DNA from: Viscum album
Lineage: Eukaryota > Streptophyta > Magnoliopsida > Santalales > Viscaceae
DNA: 64,000 bases
Direction of reading: 5' to 3'
Assembly (NCBI GenBank): GCA_963277665.1
Contig: OY728122.1
Coordinates: 2,127,550,024 to 2,127,614,023 of the forward strand
This document shows positions 32,707-44,993 of the stretch, in pieces. A model generated the notes under the pieces. The model was not told the DNA's origin and did not search any database. It saw only the letters and a program-made list of their open reading frames with translations. The position numbers were made by a program, and so were the translations under genes. The number at the start of each line of letters is the position of its first letter. The first letter of the stretch is position 1.

Positions 32707-34275
32707 CCCACCATTTCCTCCTTTAGTTTCCACTCCCAACTCTCCCCCAATGAAGTTCTGGTCTCCTTACCTCCCAAGGAGTCCTCCCAAGGTGCCCCCA
32801 AGCCCTCAAGGTCCAAAACTTTGAGTTTCAAGAGTCACATTTTAAGGTAAGGGATCCGACCCCTCTCTTTCCTTTCATGTAATCTCTTTTATGTCATTCC
32901 TTTTATGCTCCATGTTATTATGTGAGAGGATGTTCTTTTATATTCCTATTACTGCCTCTTTCATGTTTATATGATGAGAGATCCCCTCTTACTCTCATCA
33001 TTTCTTTTTATGAAAGTTTAAGTGACGCCGTTAGGCTGTCGAATGTTTAAGTGATTCTTTCACCCCTCTCATTTTTCAAGTTCGATTTTCATGTCAAATC
33101 TTTCAAGTTCCTTTTTATTATGTTGGGGTATGATCTCTATATCTATCATACTGATCTCTTATGATCATATGATGAGAGACCCTATTTGATTTGTTCAATT
33201 CATTTTTGTTGAAGTTTAAGTGACGCCGTTAGGCTGCCGAATTTTCATAAGAGAAATCAAATCTTTGTCTTCCTTCCATGTTTTTCATTTCAAATGGTAT
33301 GTCCTTGAAATTGCATCACCATGTCCATATATCCTTCTTATTCTGTCCCTCTACTGTTTTATGGGTCAATTATGATTGTTCAACCCATGTTCCCTCTCCT
33401 TTCAAAGTTTTCTAAAACCTTGTAACATAGCCGTTATGCTGCAGAATTTTCGTCTCAAAATGCCTCTGTTTTCTCAAAATTATTTTATGTTATAAAGTGA
33501 ATACTCAAAGCTCCTATTTCTAAAGGGGTATTCACATATATATAAAAATGTTCTATTTTAAATTCTGGGATTTACATACATGATACCCGCTTTCCCTTTC
33601 CGTGGGTTTAAAGTAACGTAAAGATCATGTCTTTAAAGCAGTTTTTAAAACGTTATGATTATGAAATGAAACCCATTTATTTTATGCTATATGGGTTATT
33701 TAGGAAATGTTTGATGATGATATATGTGGCTCACATGAAAATAAAGGCAAATTTAAGGGTGCGCCCTGATAGCGCTCCAATGCATTGGGTAAAGACTTAA
33801 TCTCTAGAGATGACCATTTTAACGACGCCTTGGTGAATAACCTTGGTAATTTTTAACGACACCTTGGGGATGGACCTTGGTGAAACGAAACGATTGTCAA
33901 TATTAAATGTTGCAGCCACATCTTCAAGTTATGAAAAATGTTATTTTTATTATGATGTATCTCATGATTTATTTCTCATGCCTTAAAGTTCTTTTCATGT
34001 CCTTGGTGAAGTATCTCAAGTTCACATGTAAAATGTTTCTCTTGTTTCCCTTACTGGGCCTTCTGCTCACCCTTTCTTTTGATGTATGTCCCCAGGTTAT
34101 GAGATGCATAATGAACATAGGATGAACTAAAGGAGAAGCCTTTCAAGTGTTTAAGAAGAATGTTTTATGTTTTTTTATGTATTATGATCCTTGTTTCCAA
34201 GACACTAAACCTTAACGATCCTCAGTTTTGTGTAATGTAATGAAAGTTTATGTTATAAAAAGACGGGATGCTATA

Positions 34276-34523
34276 CCAAAAGTAGTGAATATTAGTAGAA
34301 TTTGGTACGAGTGACAACCTTTTAGCATATGCTCTATGTACGTAGCCCTTAGTGGTGAGCTAAGTAAAATTATTGTGTCCTTACTTTACATATGATTGCT
34401 TTTTTTTTTCTAATTGTTCTTATAAAAAAGGATCAACTAGTTCCTTACAATGTGAGAACATGATCCATGGGTTTAGAAGAAAATTTGACACCCTAATTCA
34501 CGCCTCCCGTCTCATGATATTCC
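34276..34523 (+). repeat. C1 3' LTR, segment 3 (terminal)
   Basis: This segment aligns with about 10690-10927 of the C1 5' LTR: 'aatttggta' (10696/34300), 'atatgctc' (10734/34327), 'ttagtggtgaac/gctaag', 'gaccatgatt' and 'ccctaattcac/agc' with 'cctcc'. The right end is placed so that tagga (34524-34528) becomes the partner of tggaa (9303-9307). In the G2 5' LTR the empty site reads tagaa. Edge uncertain by about 10 bp. Confidence 0.78.
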
Positions 34524-34528
34524 TAGGA

Positions 34529-35816
34529 CTATGTACACCCGTACCTCAGGCTAACATTAAATTGGACTCGTCATTGTTCCATCAAGAACAGGATATTCCA
34601 ATCTATATTTTATTAAAATTTTCATCATCAGTCCATTTATAGGGAATGACCCTCCTGGAATGATTTTCCCAAATGGCCAACTAACTACCCAACATTTTAT
34701 GTGCTCAATCAATCTGTCAATAATGGAAAATCATTTAATTTGTTTGAAATAAAAATTCACTACCGCCAATTTCAATATACCAATTTCAGGCCAAAATTAA
34801 ACTTGTATAAATAAATTTATTCCTTTTCAAGATAAAACCATCAAAAGGTTCCTATATAATCAATTAATCCTATATTCCACAAATATTAATTTCACAATCA
34901 AATTTCACAATTTCCACCAATTTGAAATTAGACAAAAATTTATAATTCAATTGGAATTGATGGTTTTCCAAAAAATTCAATACTATTTAAAATAAAATTC
35001 CAATTTTAATTAAAATTGGTTATAAAAAGTTTATATAATGATATTTTGATAATCATGGAATTAAATGGTTATATTGTTGGGAAATCAAATACTGAACCAC
35101 CTACCATTAATCATGGAACAACATATCATAATTACCATAATGTGATTTTTAAGGAAGAATAACAACAATGGAGATAACATAATCAAACATATATACATGA
35201 TATGAAGTAGAGTTTCAATCAATTGAACAGATTATGATCTAACAAAACCTATGGATGAATAAATGAGAGAGAATGAGATAAAGAATGAGAGAATATCAAT
35301 TATTAGATACGGATCGAGTGGGTTTCTAAACACTTTGATCGGCTTATTTAGGGTGTTTGAGGATCCAAAAATGGTTTATTAGAAAATAAAACAAGTAAAA
35401 CATATTACCATGAGTTATTATTGAGAGGTGGTTTACACAAGAGTTTTTGAATTTTTAAATTATTTTTCAAAAATAAAATGTATTGTGCGCATAGTTATCT
35501 CAAAATGGCTTCATGGTTTGTCCAACCAAACGCCCTTACCATGATCCCCTCAAATGTGGTGAAAGATTTCTAATTATTGGGTTCATGGATTGTTAAATAG
35601 TTTTCCAAAAAAGTAAATCCCCAATGACTAGGATTTCATGGTTTAAAATTGTTTGGTTAACAGTTTCGTAAAATAGTGAGCCACTCATTCTAAATGGAGA
35701 AGTTTCGAATATTAATTCATCTCCCAATCCTTGAAACCACCCTAGGAAAACCCCAACCAAATAATTTAAAAAATATATATTCAAGGATTACCTGAAAAAA
35801 GTACCATAATATTACA
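34529..35816 (-). repeat. G2 3' LTR, high-coordinate segment
   Basis: This segment aligns with about 41396-42696: 'tatgtacacccgtacctcaggct' against 'ggtatacacacatcccctaggct', 'ctcaatcaatctgtcaataatgg' against 'cccaatcaatatgtctataatgg', and 'accattaatcatgg' with 'cataatgtgattt' against 'tcattaatcacgg' with 'gcaatgtgattt'. It ends in attaca, where the minus-strand LTR starts (TGTAAT), next to the polypurine tract. No genes. Confidence 0.85.
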
Positions 35817-35850
35817 ACCTTCCCACTATAGAAACATTTTATCCTCCAAA
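35817..35850 (-). other. G2 polypurine tract region
   Basis: Read on the minus strand, the purine-rich string next to the LTR (complement of accttcccactatagaaac) matches the G1 arrangement of polypurine tract and preceding box, base by base apart from transitions. Confidence 0.75.
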
Positions 35851-38800
35851 ACTAGTCATGATGTTTCCATATATAAAATGATGAGGCCACTACTCTCCCA
35901 CAAATTACTCCCTCTCCGACATATCATGTGTATCAGGACCATGCTTCTATATCACCCAGAAAAAATGCATCATCTTCACATTAATTACCATGATTTTAAA
36001 TCAACATTAATGACTGAATGCTCATTCACAGATAAATTAGGCTCCACATCAAGGTCACTCCTACTCAAAAAATTAAATGGATTTGAAATATACAGTTTTA
36101 GCTACGACACATGGAACATGCTATGTATCGATGTCAACTATGGATGATGTTCTAAATGGAAATACACATTACCCACATTCTTAGAAACATAAAAATCCCC
36201 ACAGAATATGGAGAAAGCTTCTATTTTCTCTCAAGCCGTCGATGACCAAATTGAGATGAAACTTTCAGGAACACATGATAACCATTTGAAAACACCAATG
36301 GTCTACAATTATAATAAGAATATGACATATTCCATTTCCATGAACACAATATTCTCTGTAGAATCGAAAAAGTCTATGTTGCCTTCTCATGAATAATGAT
36401 TAACCCAACCAAGAATATTTTATCGATATCTGACCAACACAATAATGATTTACAAGGGTGATTATACAATTATAAGAAGGATCCACTACAATGGCCTATT
36501 GGTAAATATTGTTATAATAAAATAAACAAATTGCAAATTGTTGTCCCAAGATCTGAAAAAAAAACTATGATGTAGTTATGAATCATATTCTCAAGAATCC
36601 TTATAACCTTCCCATTCTATCCATAAATCTACGTATGGTATGTCCAAATTAGATGAACATGAGATCAAACTACCACTTAAAGGATTCTAAAACATTGTGA
36701 AGTAAAATAGGGATACCTATTCGAGAATATGAAATAGGGAACTCCGATAAAACAACAAATATTTCCCACATAGGGATTTCCCATCTCATCAACATTATTA
36801 TATAAAAAATTGGTTTAAAGTGGTCTATTTTGGTTAACCTTTCAATAATAACCCATATAAATTTTTTATGGGTACGTAGAAATCCATCTCAAAAATCCTT
36901 AAATTTCTCTGCCAACTTACATGTAAATAACTATACGTGGATAAGGAACAACATATGGTATCTAGTTCTCATCCATGACCATTTAAAATGTATTAAAATG
37001 AGAGACAAAATCATACATTCCTTATCTCAATCCTAGAAACTACAATAAATCTGAAAGTTATACATCATATTTTTGTTTCATTGGTTCACTTCCTCTGTGA
37101 ATAATGGAATTACTCTGATAAAATTATTTCTCATAGAAAATGGAATAATAAACTAATTATAAACACATATAATATGATCAGTGGAGAATTACCACCCAAA
37201 AATAGTCTCCCCTCCATAGAGACAGTCTCAAATGCTGTGGAATTCATCATCAAAAAACTTTTACTGAATATTTACCCCCATAATTGATTATTTCAACAAT
37301 GAAATAGAAAAAAAACCAAGGACACTATTTCTCAAACTCTTGTATGTTATTAGGAAAACTATGCCATTATGTTCCAATCATCTGTTGAATCTTTTATGGC
37401 CCAATTCAGATCTTCTTGTCTCAACACATCAGCGAAAAAATTTCATTTCCCTGTAGTATAGGAGATGTTGAAATCAAAATAGTTAATGAATTCCTCCCAA
37501 ATACTTTGGTGGAAAATCAAATATCTAAATGAAAATATCTAATTAAAGCACTTCTGGTATGAATACATGGTAAACCTTTCACTAAATGGTAATTCAATCA
37601 AATCATAAGTGAATGAATCATGATTATGAGTTCAAGGTCCTCAGTTTCATATTTAATCTAAATTTTCCAAAACTAATGACCTCCATAGGAAAAATATGAT
37701 CACTTTGGTTAATAACACATCCAAAAACTGTAACTAAAGCATCATAGAAGACCACATAGACCAGACTGGCCTCTAAATGATTCAAAATTGGGGAAAATAA
37801 CAAAATGAATTTCTTCTCCAAAAAAACTCTAAAATTTTTCATCAAATGAAAACCTCCCTCCTTTCAATGTTATCACAATCACCATATAATACAACATTGA
37901 TAAATCCTATAAAAATTATAGATAATATCCCACTAAAACAATAAGATATGAATAATTAAGACATTATTGGTTTCTCAAATGTCAAAAAATCATTCACCTG
38001 CTCAGGATCAATTGAGATACCCATGATATTTACGTTCAGGAATCCAAAAATCAAATTTCACTATCCCGACACAATGTCAGTGATTTATCAAAAATTTCAT
38101 ATCTTCTGTCGGATGACACAAAATATCCTCATATTAAATATAGTAAATAAGTATTTCATCGATAATGACAACCAAAAAAGTATCAGGAAACTAAAGGGAT
38201 ATCCTATTCATCACAATAATACTAAAAATATGAGGATTTTTTAGAATAGTTTTCATGAATATATACTTATAATATTTATTCCTTCTCAAGAAGGTAGATT
38301 TTTTATTCTCACGTTTTTTTATTCTCCACTGGTCATAAAATATATCAAAAATAAATCTTTGATAACAACATATCCCCATTTAACATGTCCAACCCATCAT
38401 TAATTAGAGGAAAAAATATATAGTCTCTTTATCTTGACTCTATTTAGTTTTCTCAAATCAAAACATAGTCAACGTGTTGCATAATTTTTCTTAGTAATGA
38501 TAATAGGTGCTACCCAAATTGACATCCAATTTGACACACTCAAATGTATAATGAATTTACTTAAAAGATAATACAATTGATTGGTCAAAAATTTCATTTC
38601 CTACATTTCCATAATATAAGAAGTAATACATATTAGATGTGTTTCCAACACTAAATCAATAGAAAACCCTTCATCTACATAAAATAGAAAACTAGAGATG
38701 TTATAATTAAATACACTGAGAAACATAAGGAGAACAAAAAAACTATAATATGTTAAGGGTTATTTCCATAGGTCAAAAGAATAAACTGACATCACATTCC

Positions 38801-40607
38801 CTAAATAAATATAATAATTTCAAACTCTACTCGACCTAGGGTCCAATACTTCTTGATAGACACATTAAGCCCCATTAGGTGCAGTAATGGAGACCCATCT
38901 AAGATAATAGTAAATTATAATATTATTAGAAATGATAAATAATTCCAAAATATGAAATCAGTAGGTTTTATGTCTAGAAATAGAAAATATCTTGTATGAT
39001 CGGTCTATGAAAAAGGGAAGAAACAAGTAGGTCAATAGAGACCTTTCCCTCTCTTCATTCTAAGGGGTGTAGTAATATCAATCACATAATAAAAATACTC
39101 CCTATAATGATTTAACATTTTTAACATATGAGTATGAATGAATGAGAGGAAACAATATCAAAAATATTAGTCACTAATGATGATGTAGTGGTGGTGTTTC
39201 CTATCCTAGTCACTAGACCCATATCGACATCCTCTAGAGACTGTTCCAAAATGTGATGAAGAATCATTATGGATCTCTGTGGGTAGATCACCTTATATCA
39301 TGATGCATATATTTTCACTATAGTATTTTTTATTAATGATGATCCCATTACACTATGTGGAGTACATAAGATATATAATAACTAATGAATGTGTCCATAT
39401 TTTCCACATGAGTTGAATGTCATTACTACCTTAGTGAAAACCTGCTTCAAATTCCCAGCCATTACACATTTGAAACAAGTCATAGGGCCGCTTCTAGGTA
39501 CTGTTGGAGGTCTATGATTACACTACTACAAATATCCACAACAAGACTCATAATTATTTCTCTTAAAATTATGGGAATGCATGGGACATCCAAATTGAGA
39601 AAACTGAACTCCTAGTAACACTGACATACCATCTACATCAAGAACAATCTTCAACTCCCTATCTAGAACATAAACAAAATAAATGAATTTACCAAGAAAT
39701 CCTAAAAAATGAATATTAGATAAATTTATAATATTGAACTATCGAGTATTCATATTTTCATATGATACTATCATAGATGAAAATTATATAATATCAATGA
39801 ATCAATTTTCATATATGGTTATGGTCTCGTCTACCATCTCAGGTTTGAAAAACTCTATATCCTTATCCAAAAACATATAATCAGTATATAAATGGGTTTT
39901 TAAATTAAAATTAACTTCCATTCACTCCAAGCCATCATTCTTTTATGTCGTCCCCATCATGTCCCACCCTCTCTTAAAAGGTCCCTCATGCATGTATGTG
40001 GTTCATTTATTAATGGTCACATTAAGTGTTTCCAATAACTCAAATAAATTAACAATATTTCTAAACCAATCTTCGGTCTCTAGAGGACTATTAGATCTTT
40101 GGAACACTAGTTACTTAGAGTGAATGATATATATTAAATGACTCCATAATTCATCACATTGAGGTTCCATAGTAGGATCATGAATGGGAATTAGTGTAGG
40201 TTCCTATCCTAGGGTTTGGAAAACACACAAAATAACCTCAATTAAATTTTGGTGTGTGGGTGTATTTTTTATGTTTTATCATAATCTTCCATTTGGATCC
40301 AATTGACACTTCTTCTCAGAGTCATGGTGATACAAAACATAAACACTCAACATTGAATATGTCATAAGAACTCATAGATCAATAATATAATCATAAGAAT
40401 GAGGAAATTAATCCCATCATATTGATGATAAATATTTGGATTTTAATATATCTAAATAAAAAACATGGGAATGAATAGAAATAATCCTCAAGAGTTCATT
40501 GCTATAAAACCAATGGTGTATTATGTCTCATTAAGGTGATATATTATGAGGCACTCACTTATAAATATATCTTAAGTTTTGAAATGATCTCTCACCTCCA
40601 TACCAAC
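35851..40607 (-). pseudogene. G2 Ty3/gypsy gag-pol remnant (minus strand)
   Basis: A decayed polyprotein reading from high to low coordinates. Half a CCHC knuckle is at about 39490-39440 (TCFKCVMAGN). RT is at about 38215-38010 (MNRIS, FLVVIIDEILIY in place of [12 protein letters not shown], then KFDFWIPE). RNase H is at about 37770-37650 (YDALVTVFGCVINQS). The integrase core is at about 36885-36640 (VDEMGNPYVGNICCFIGVP, FSNRYPYFTSQCF), and the third catalytic block at about 36620-36560 (TDRMGKVIRILENM), where the usual Glu-Arg is lost. Order and motifs match G1 throughout. Stops and frame changes are everywhere. The small open frames in this interval on either strand are leftovers, not genes. 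Confidence 0.85.
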
Positions 40608-42696
40608 ATCAAGGAAATTTTCACCACCTCCAATGATACAACATTTTCATGAAATAGAATGGATACCCTAGTACTATAATACTTGAATTGACAATGATAT
40701 AGCCTAAATGGGATTACTGATCCCAATGGGATTGAGAGTGTATCCTTGAGTCATACATGATATTGAGATAATGAATTTACCACAAAAACAATATAATAAA
40801 ATAGGTACATATCATAATATTGAATAAAATATCCCAAATTTGAAAATAATAGAATTAAAATATTTATATAAAAATATAAAAAATATATCATCAATTTACT
40901 GTAATAATAAGTGATAAAAATGAAACATCTTGAATGTGTTAACACTCCAAGACCTAAGGGTCAAGAAAACCCACCTCCTACAAGAGGTGCTTTTACAATA
41001 CTTAGATATGAAGTAAATAGTTCCACCAACTCCAAAATAAAAATATATGGTGTTATGTAAATTCACATTAGGGTCTCAAAATGTTTTCCATAATATAATA
41101 TTATAAAAATAAAACAAATCATAATTGATTTATTCAAAAAAATAATGGATTTAAAATTTCATATTTAAAACAAAATATTATCTTAATTTCCATTTATGGA
41201 ATCATTTAAAACAATGGGTTACTTAATCATTCTACATATAATAGTATATATAAATTACTAGGAATGAGTAAATAATTTTCATAATCAATAAAATACATTC
41301 TCAATATAACCAAAATAAGGAAAATGATCATCTTAATTATAGTACTATAGTTTGAACATATAGTATTCTCACACTCTCATATCAGTGACCATAGAATAGG
41401 TATACACACATCCCCTAGGCTCATGCCAAACAAGACTCATCGTTTTTTCATCCTAAATTTGACATACCAACCCATAATTTGTTTCAATTTCACTATATGG
41501 TTATTCCTAGAGAATAATTAACATATCAAGTATGTACCAAATAATCCAATATATACCCTGACATGAACATGCCCAATCAATATGTCTATAATGGGAAAAT
41601 AATTTCCATTCAGTTTAAAATACAGTTTAACCATATGTAATTTCAGTTTTCAAATTTAATTAATAAACCAAAACATGGGTTTTTAATAAATTAATTCATT
41701 TTTCAATAATTAACTAATGAAAAGTTCTTATTAAATAAATTAATACCATTTTCCCCTATAACATTTTCAAAGTCCAATTTCACAATTTCAATAGATTTAA
41801 AATGACACTTAAATTTCTAATTCTATTAGAATTGGGTGCTTTCCCTGAAATTACATTTTGAGTGAAATTATATTTTAATTTAAATGTTATTGTGTTTTTA
41901 CAATATAATTGATATAAATTTCAAAAATTATGATATTTAAGGGTTATACAACTGAAAAAATGTTAACGGAACCAACTGTCATTAATCACGGTATCACATA
42001 ACATGAATACTGCAATGTGATTTCACAATAAAGAACAATAGAAATGGAGATCATGGAATCTAAAATAGATTAATGGAACAAAATAATAAATAATAGATCC
42101 ATTAAACAAATGATGACCCAATTTCACCTTTGGAGGAAGGAAACAGATAATGGGTGGGAAGGAATGGTTGATGATCACTTATCAAAGAGGGATCAAACAA
42201 GGTTCTCTATGATAGGTCCTCCTATGAAGGGGGTTTGAGGAGTCAAAAATATTTCATGGGAGCCCCCCAATTACAATGAAAATTTTTCACCCAGAGTTAC
42301 GTTAAAGTGGAAGGTTATATGGATATTTGGGAATTTTTATATTAATTTCAAAAAATGAGGAGTCTTCCGCAAATGGTTTGTTAGGATATGTTGTATGGTT
42401 TTTCATTTCATGGGACATAATAATGTGCCCCTCTAATGGGGTTCAAAATTTCTACTTATTGGTATCATGGTTTACCAAACAATGATCACACTATGTAAAC
42501 CAACACTATTTTGGTTGGAATGGTTTGCACTTGATCAGTGCATAGTTTTTGGGAAAATCAGGAGCCAACCGTGCACACCAAAGAAATTTACAATGAGTAT
42601 TTCAAAAGTTTTCTTAATTTCACCCAATACTCTCCCCAACCTAAGAATGAATAAATGAGGGTAATTTGTTACCTAAAAAATGAATAGTATGTTACA
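40608..42696 (-). repeat. G2 5' LTR (intact copy)
   Basis: About 2,089 bp. The high edge is ...tatgttaca at 42696 (minus strand starts TGTAAC). The low edge is near 40608, next to a primer-site-like ttggtatggagg on the minus strand (about 40592-40605). An alternative edge is 40634. It preserves the empty site for C1 at about 41391-41396. The two LTRs are strongly diverged, so the insertion is old. Confidence 0.78.
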
Positions 42697-43449
42697 GTTT
42701 TCTCTATATATAATTGGAAAGAAGTAGTTGTACATGATCTAATAGGGGAAAATATGTTTATTCTTGATCTACTTTCCTTTTAATTTATACTTTTCATAGA
42801 ATATGAGTTTTATACTAATAATAATTCCAAAAAAAATATTATACATTATCTTATGTTTCATTATTGTATTATGATGATATATTATTCTGTTGATAGATTT
42901 ATTTTAAAAAGCTAATTTTTTAATCCATTTCTCAATATAATGATCTTTTTTATATTGGTTTTGAATCATATATAGAGTGGAAAAAAACTTATATCTTTAA
43001 TATTATCATTAAATTTCATATGATTATAGTTTTTTATCTCCCATGTGTACCCTTTAGGAGAATATAGGTAAAGCATTATTATATTTATATTTTCTAGGTT
43101 ATTCATAATTTTTATAAATATTTTGTGTTTGGAATGTTTAATATGTTAGGAATTTCTTTGGAGTGGTTGAATACCTGACATGGGATATGAAAATATGGGT
43201 AGATTGGGAGATGTTATTTAACATTATGAACTAGTTTTTTATAAACGCAGTTTGTTAATAGTTTGTAATAAATCCCAAAAACTCTATACTTAAATGGTCA
43301 TTGGGTATGCATGTGATCCAATATTTTATTTGGAAACAATATATTTTTCTCATGGAGAAAATTGGGTAAAATTTATTATAATTAGTTGAAAAAAAGTAAT
43401 GTTTATTTTTTTACATGAAATCTAGAAGTACTAGTATTGGGAAATTATA
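42697..43449 (+). repeat. Element A, 5' LTR, second segment
   Basis: Resumes the LTR interrupted at 8553 and aligns with about 48840-49598: 'gtacatgatc' against 'gttcttggtcc', 'ggtcattgggtatgcatgtgatcc' against 'gaataatgggtatgtaagtgatcc', and 'tctagaagtactagtattggg' against 'tctataagtataattattggg'. It ends gggaaattata, like the GGGATGCTATA end of G1. Confidence 0.82.
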
Positions 43450-44993
43450 TCAGGTACAAAAGAACAGTTTATGAAAATTTTGAGATGATGTGTTTTCCTA
43501 AGAATTTATATAATGAGTAATGTATACCACCGTGGGTACATATATTTCTCATTAACTAAAATATAAGAGTCTTATAATCTCCTTTTATGAATTTAAGTAA
43601 TTAATATTTATAGAGAATAATGCTATTTTAGGAGAGGTATATGTATCTAATAGGTTTAACATGATGTATTATTTGGGGAATAATGCATTTAAATTTTATG
43701 GAAATATTATTTAATGTTAATTTTAATCTTTTGGGTTTATATGATTTATTATTTTTTGTAATTATTGGTTATTATGTTTCTAGGATGAAGAAATGAATGT
43801 TTAAGAATGCCGTTGAGGTTAAATTATTTCATTAATTTTGAATATATATATATATTTTTTTTTGGATATTTCCCAAAATATTGGGAAAAATTGTTTTTCC
43901 ACAAAGATAACCATAGGATTTGGAATAGATTTAGTGTTATGTGAATAATGTTGTTTTAGAAGACATTAACTATTTTTAAATCCTATATGATTAATGAAAA
44001 TAGAACATAATACATCTTATTTGAGGAATAAAGGGTCAAATATTTATTTTTGGAATATATGAATTTTGTTTTCGATTAATGGTTATTTATGTTATTTATG
44101 ATAATGGTTATCATATTTTACTGTATATATATTTAGATTTAATAGTTTTTTGGTGATAAAGAAAATATTTATCTTCAATGTCTATGTAATCAAATATTTT
44201 AGAATTTGGTGTTTCAATCATAGTTTTGAATATTTTGAGAAAATTTAGGTATATTCAATTATAGAATGTTCCATTTAGAACATTGGCATTTTACTATTTA
44301 ATGTATGATATAAATGTATTATTCCTCATTTGAAGGTTTATTATTTTTTGGAATCATATTTTATCTAGCTATTTATTTTTTTCTAGTTTATTCCAATTGT
44401 TAAGAGGCATATAATATTATGAAACTATTGATTATGTGATCCATTATAATTTGAATTTAATGTTTATGGAACTAAAAATTCATCATAAATACACATCCTC
44501 TGGATAATAATATAATAAAGTGGTGTAAATTTAACAAAGGATGAAACCCTGATTCTTATGTAAATATATTAGAACATGTTTTTAGTCTAGGAATTAATGT
44601 AATTCCTTTACTCTATAGAAATGACCATAAAATATAAACATTAATATTTACTTTTAATATTGAGAAATCAATTGTATTTTAACCCATCTTTGTTTTACTA
44701 CATTGTGATTGTTAAATTTAACATGACCATACAATTTGTAAATCTCTATTTTTAATTGGAAAATAGTTTACTATTCAACGTACATGTTTAAAATTCTTAT
44801 CAAATTTCTCCTGCCTATAAAAAATGTATGTGTTACTCCAGATTATACTTTTACTTCTCTTTATCAAATTTTAAATGATAATTTTCTTTACAATCTTTAT
44901 ATTGGAATTCAGAAATTGTATTTTGAAAGGTGAAACCCATGTTACCATGAAAAAATAAAATATGATGGATCTATCTAACAATGTAAGAGAGAC
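43450..44993 (+). mobile_element. Element A interior, apparently non-coding (LARD-like)
   Basis: Only 1,544 bp separates the two 4.6-kb LTRs. It starts with a primer-site-like tcaggtacaaaagaac (compare G1 gttggtatcaaagg) and ends with a polypurine-like aagagagac (44985-44993) directly before the second LTR. I saw no gag, RT or integrase motif in any frame, and the space is far too short for a gypsy gag-pol (at least 4 kb). Length and content fit a large retrotransposon derivative mobilised in trans. A large ancient deletion inside a formerly coding element remains possible. Confidence 0.6.

Larger units (their letters stand above)
23553..34275 (+). mobile_element. G1: young, nearly intact Tekay/Del-type Ty3/gypsy chromovirus
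   Basis: This complete LTR retrotransposon is 10,723 bp long. It has a 5' LTR (2,877 bp), Met-type primer site, leader, one long gag-pol frame interrupted by two nonsense codons, a polypurine tract and a 3' LTR (2,879 bp). Domain order gag, protease, RT, RNase H, integrase, chromodomain is that of chromoviruses, and the integrase C-terminus with LRNKTTHLVKVLWRN fits the Tekay/Del clade. Target repeats are ccaca (23548-23552) and ccaaa (34276-34280), 4 of 5 matching. The empty site survives in the C1 5' LTR at about 10680. Base composition and CpG content are much higher than in all other elements here, consistent with a recent insertion. Confidence 0.95.
31397..34275 (+). repeat. G1 3' LTR
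   Basis: Starts TATAACGACCC (first dinucleotide TA; the 5' copy has TG) and ends GATGCTATA. It repeats the architecture of the 5' LTR: 143-bp units at 32179-32321 and 32322-32463, hairpin at 32618-32637, TATA box at 32699-32706, 29-mers near 33017 and 33215. In this copy one 29-mer has a C-to-T change (gctgtcg). Confidence 0.95.

Noticed and set aside
42467..42658. 63-codon frame with WLEWF
   Set aside because: Inside the G2 5' LTR and not preserved in the other LTR (about 35590-35790).
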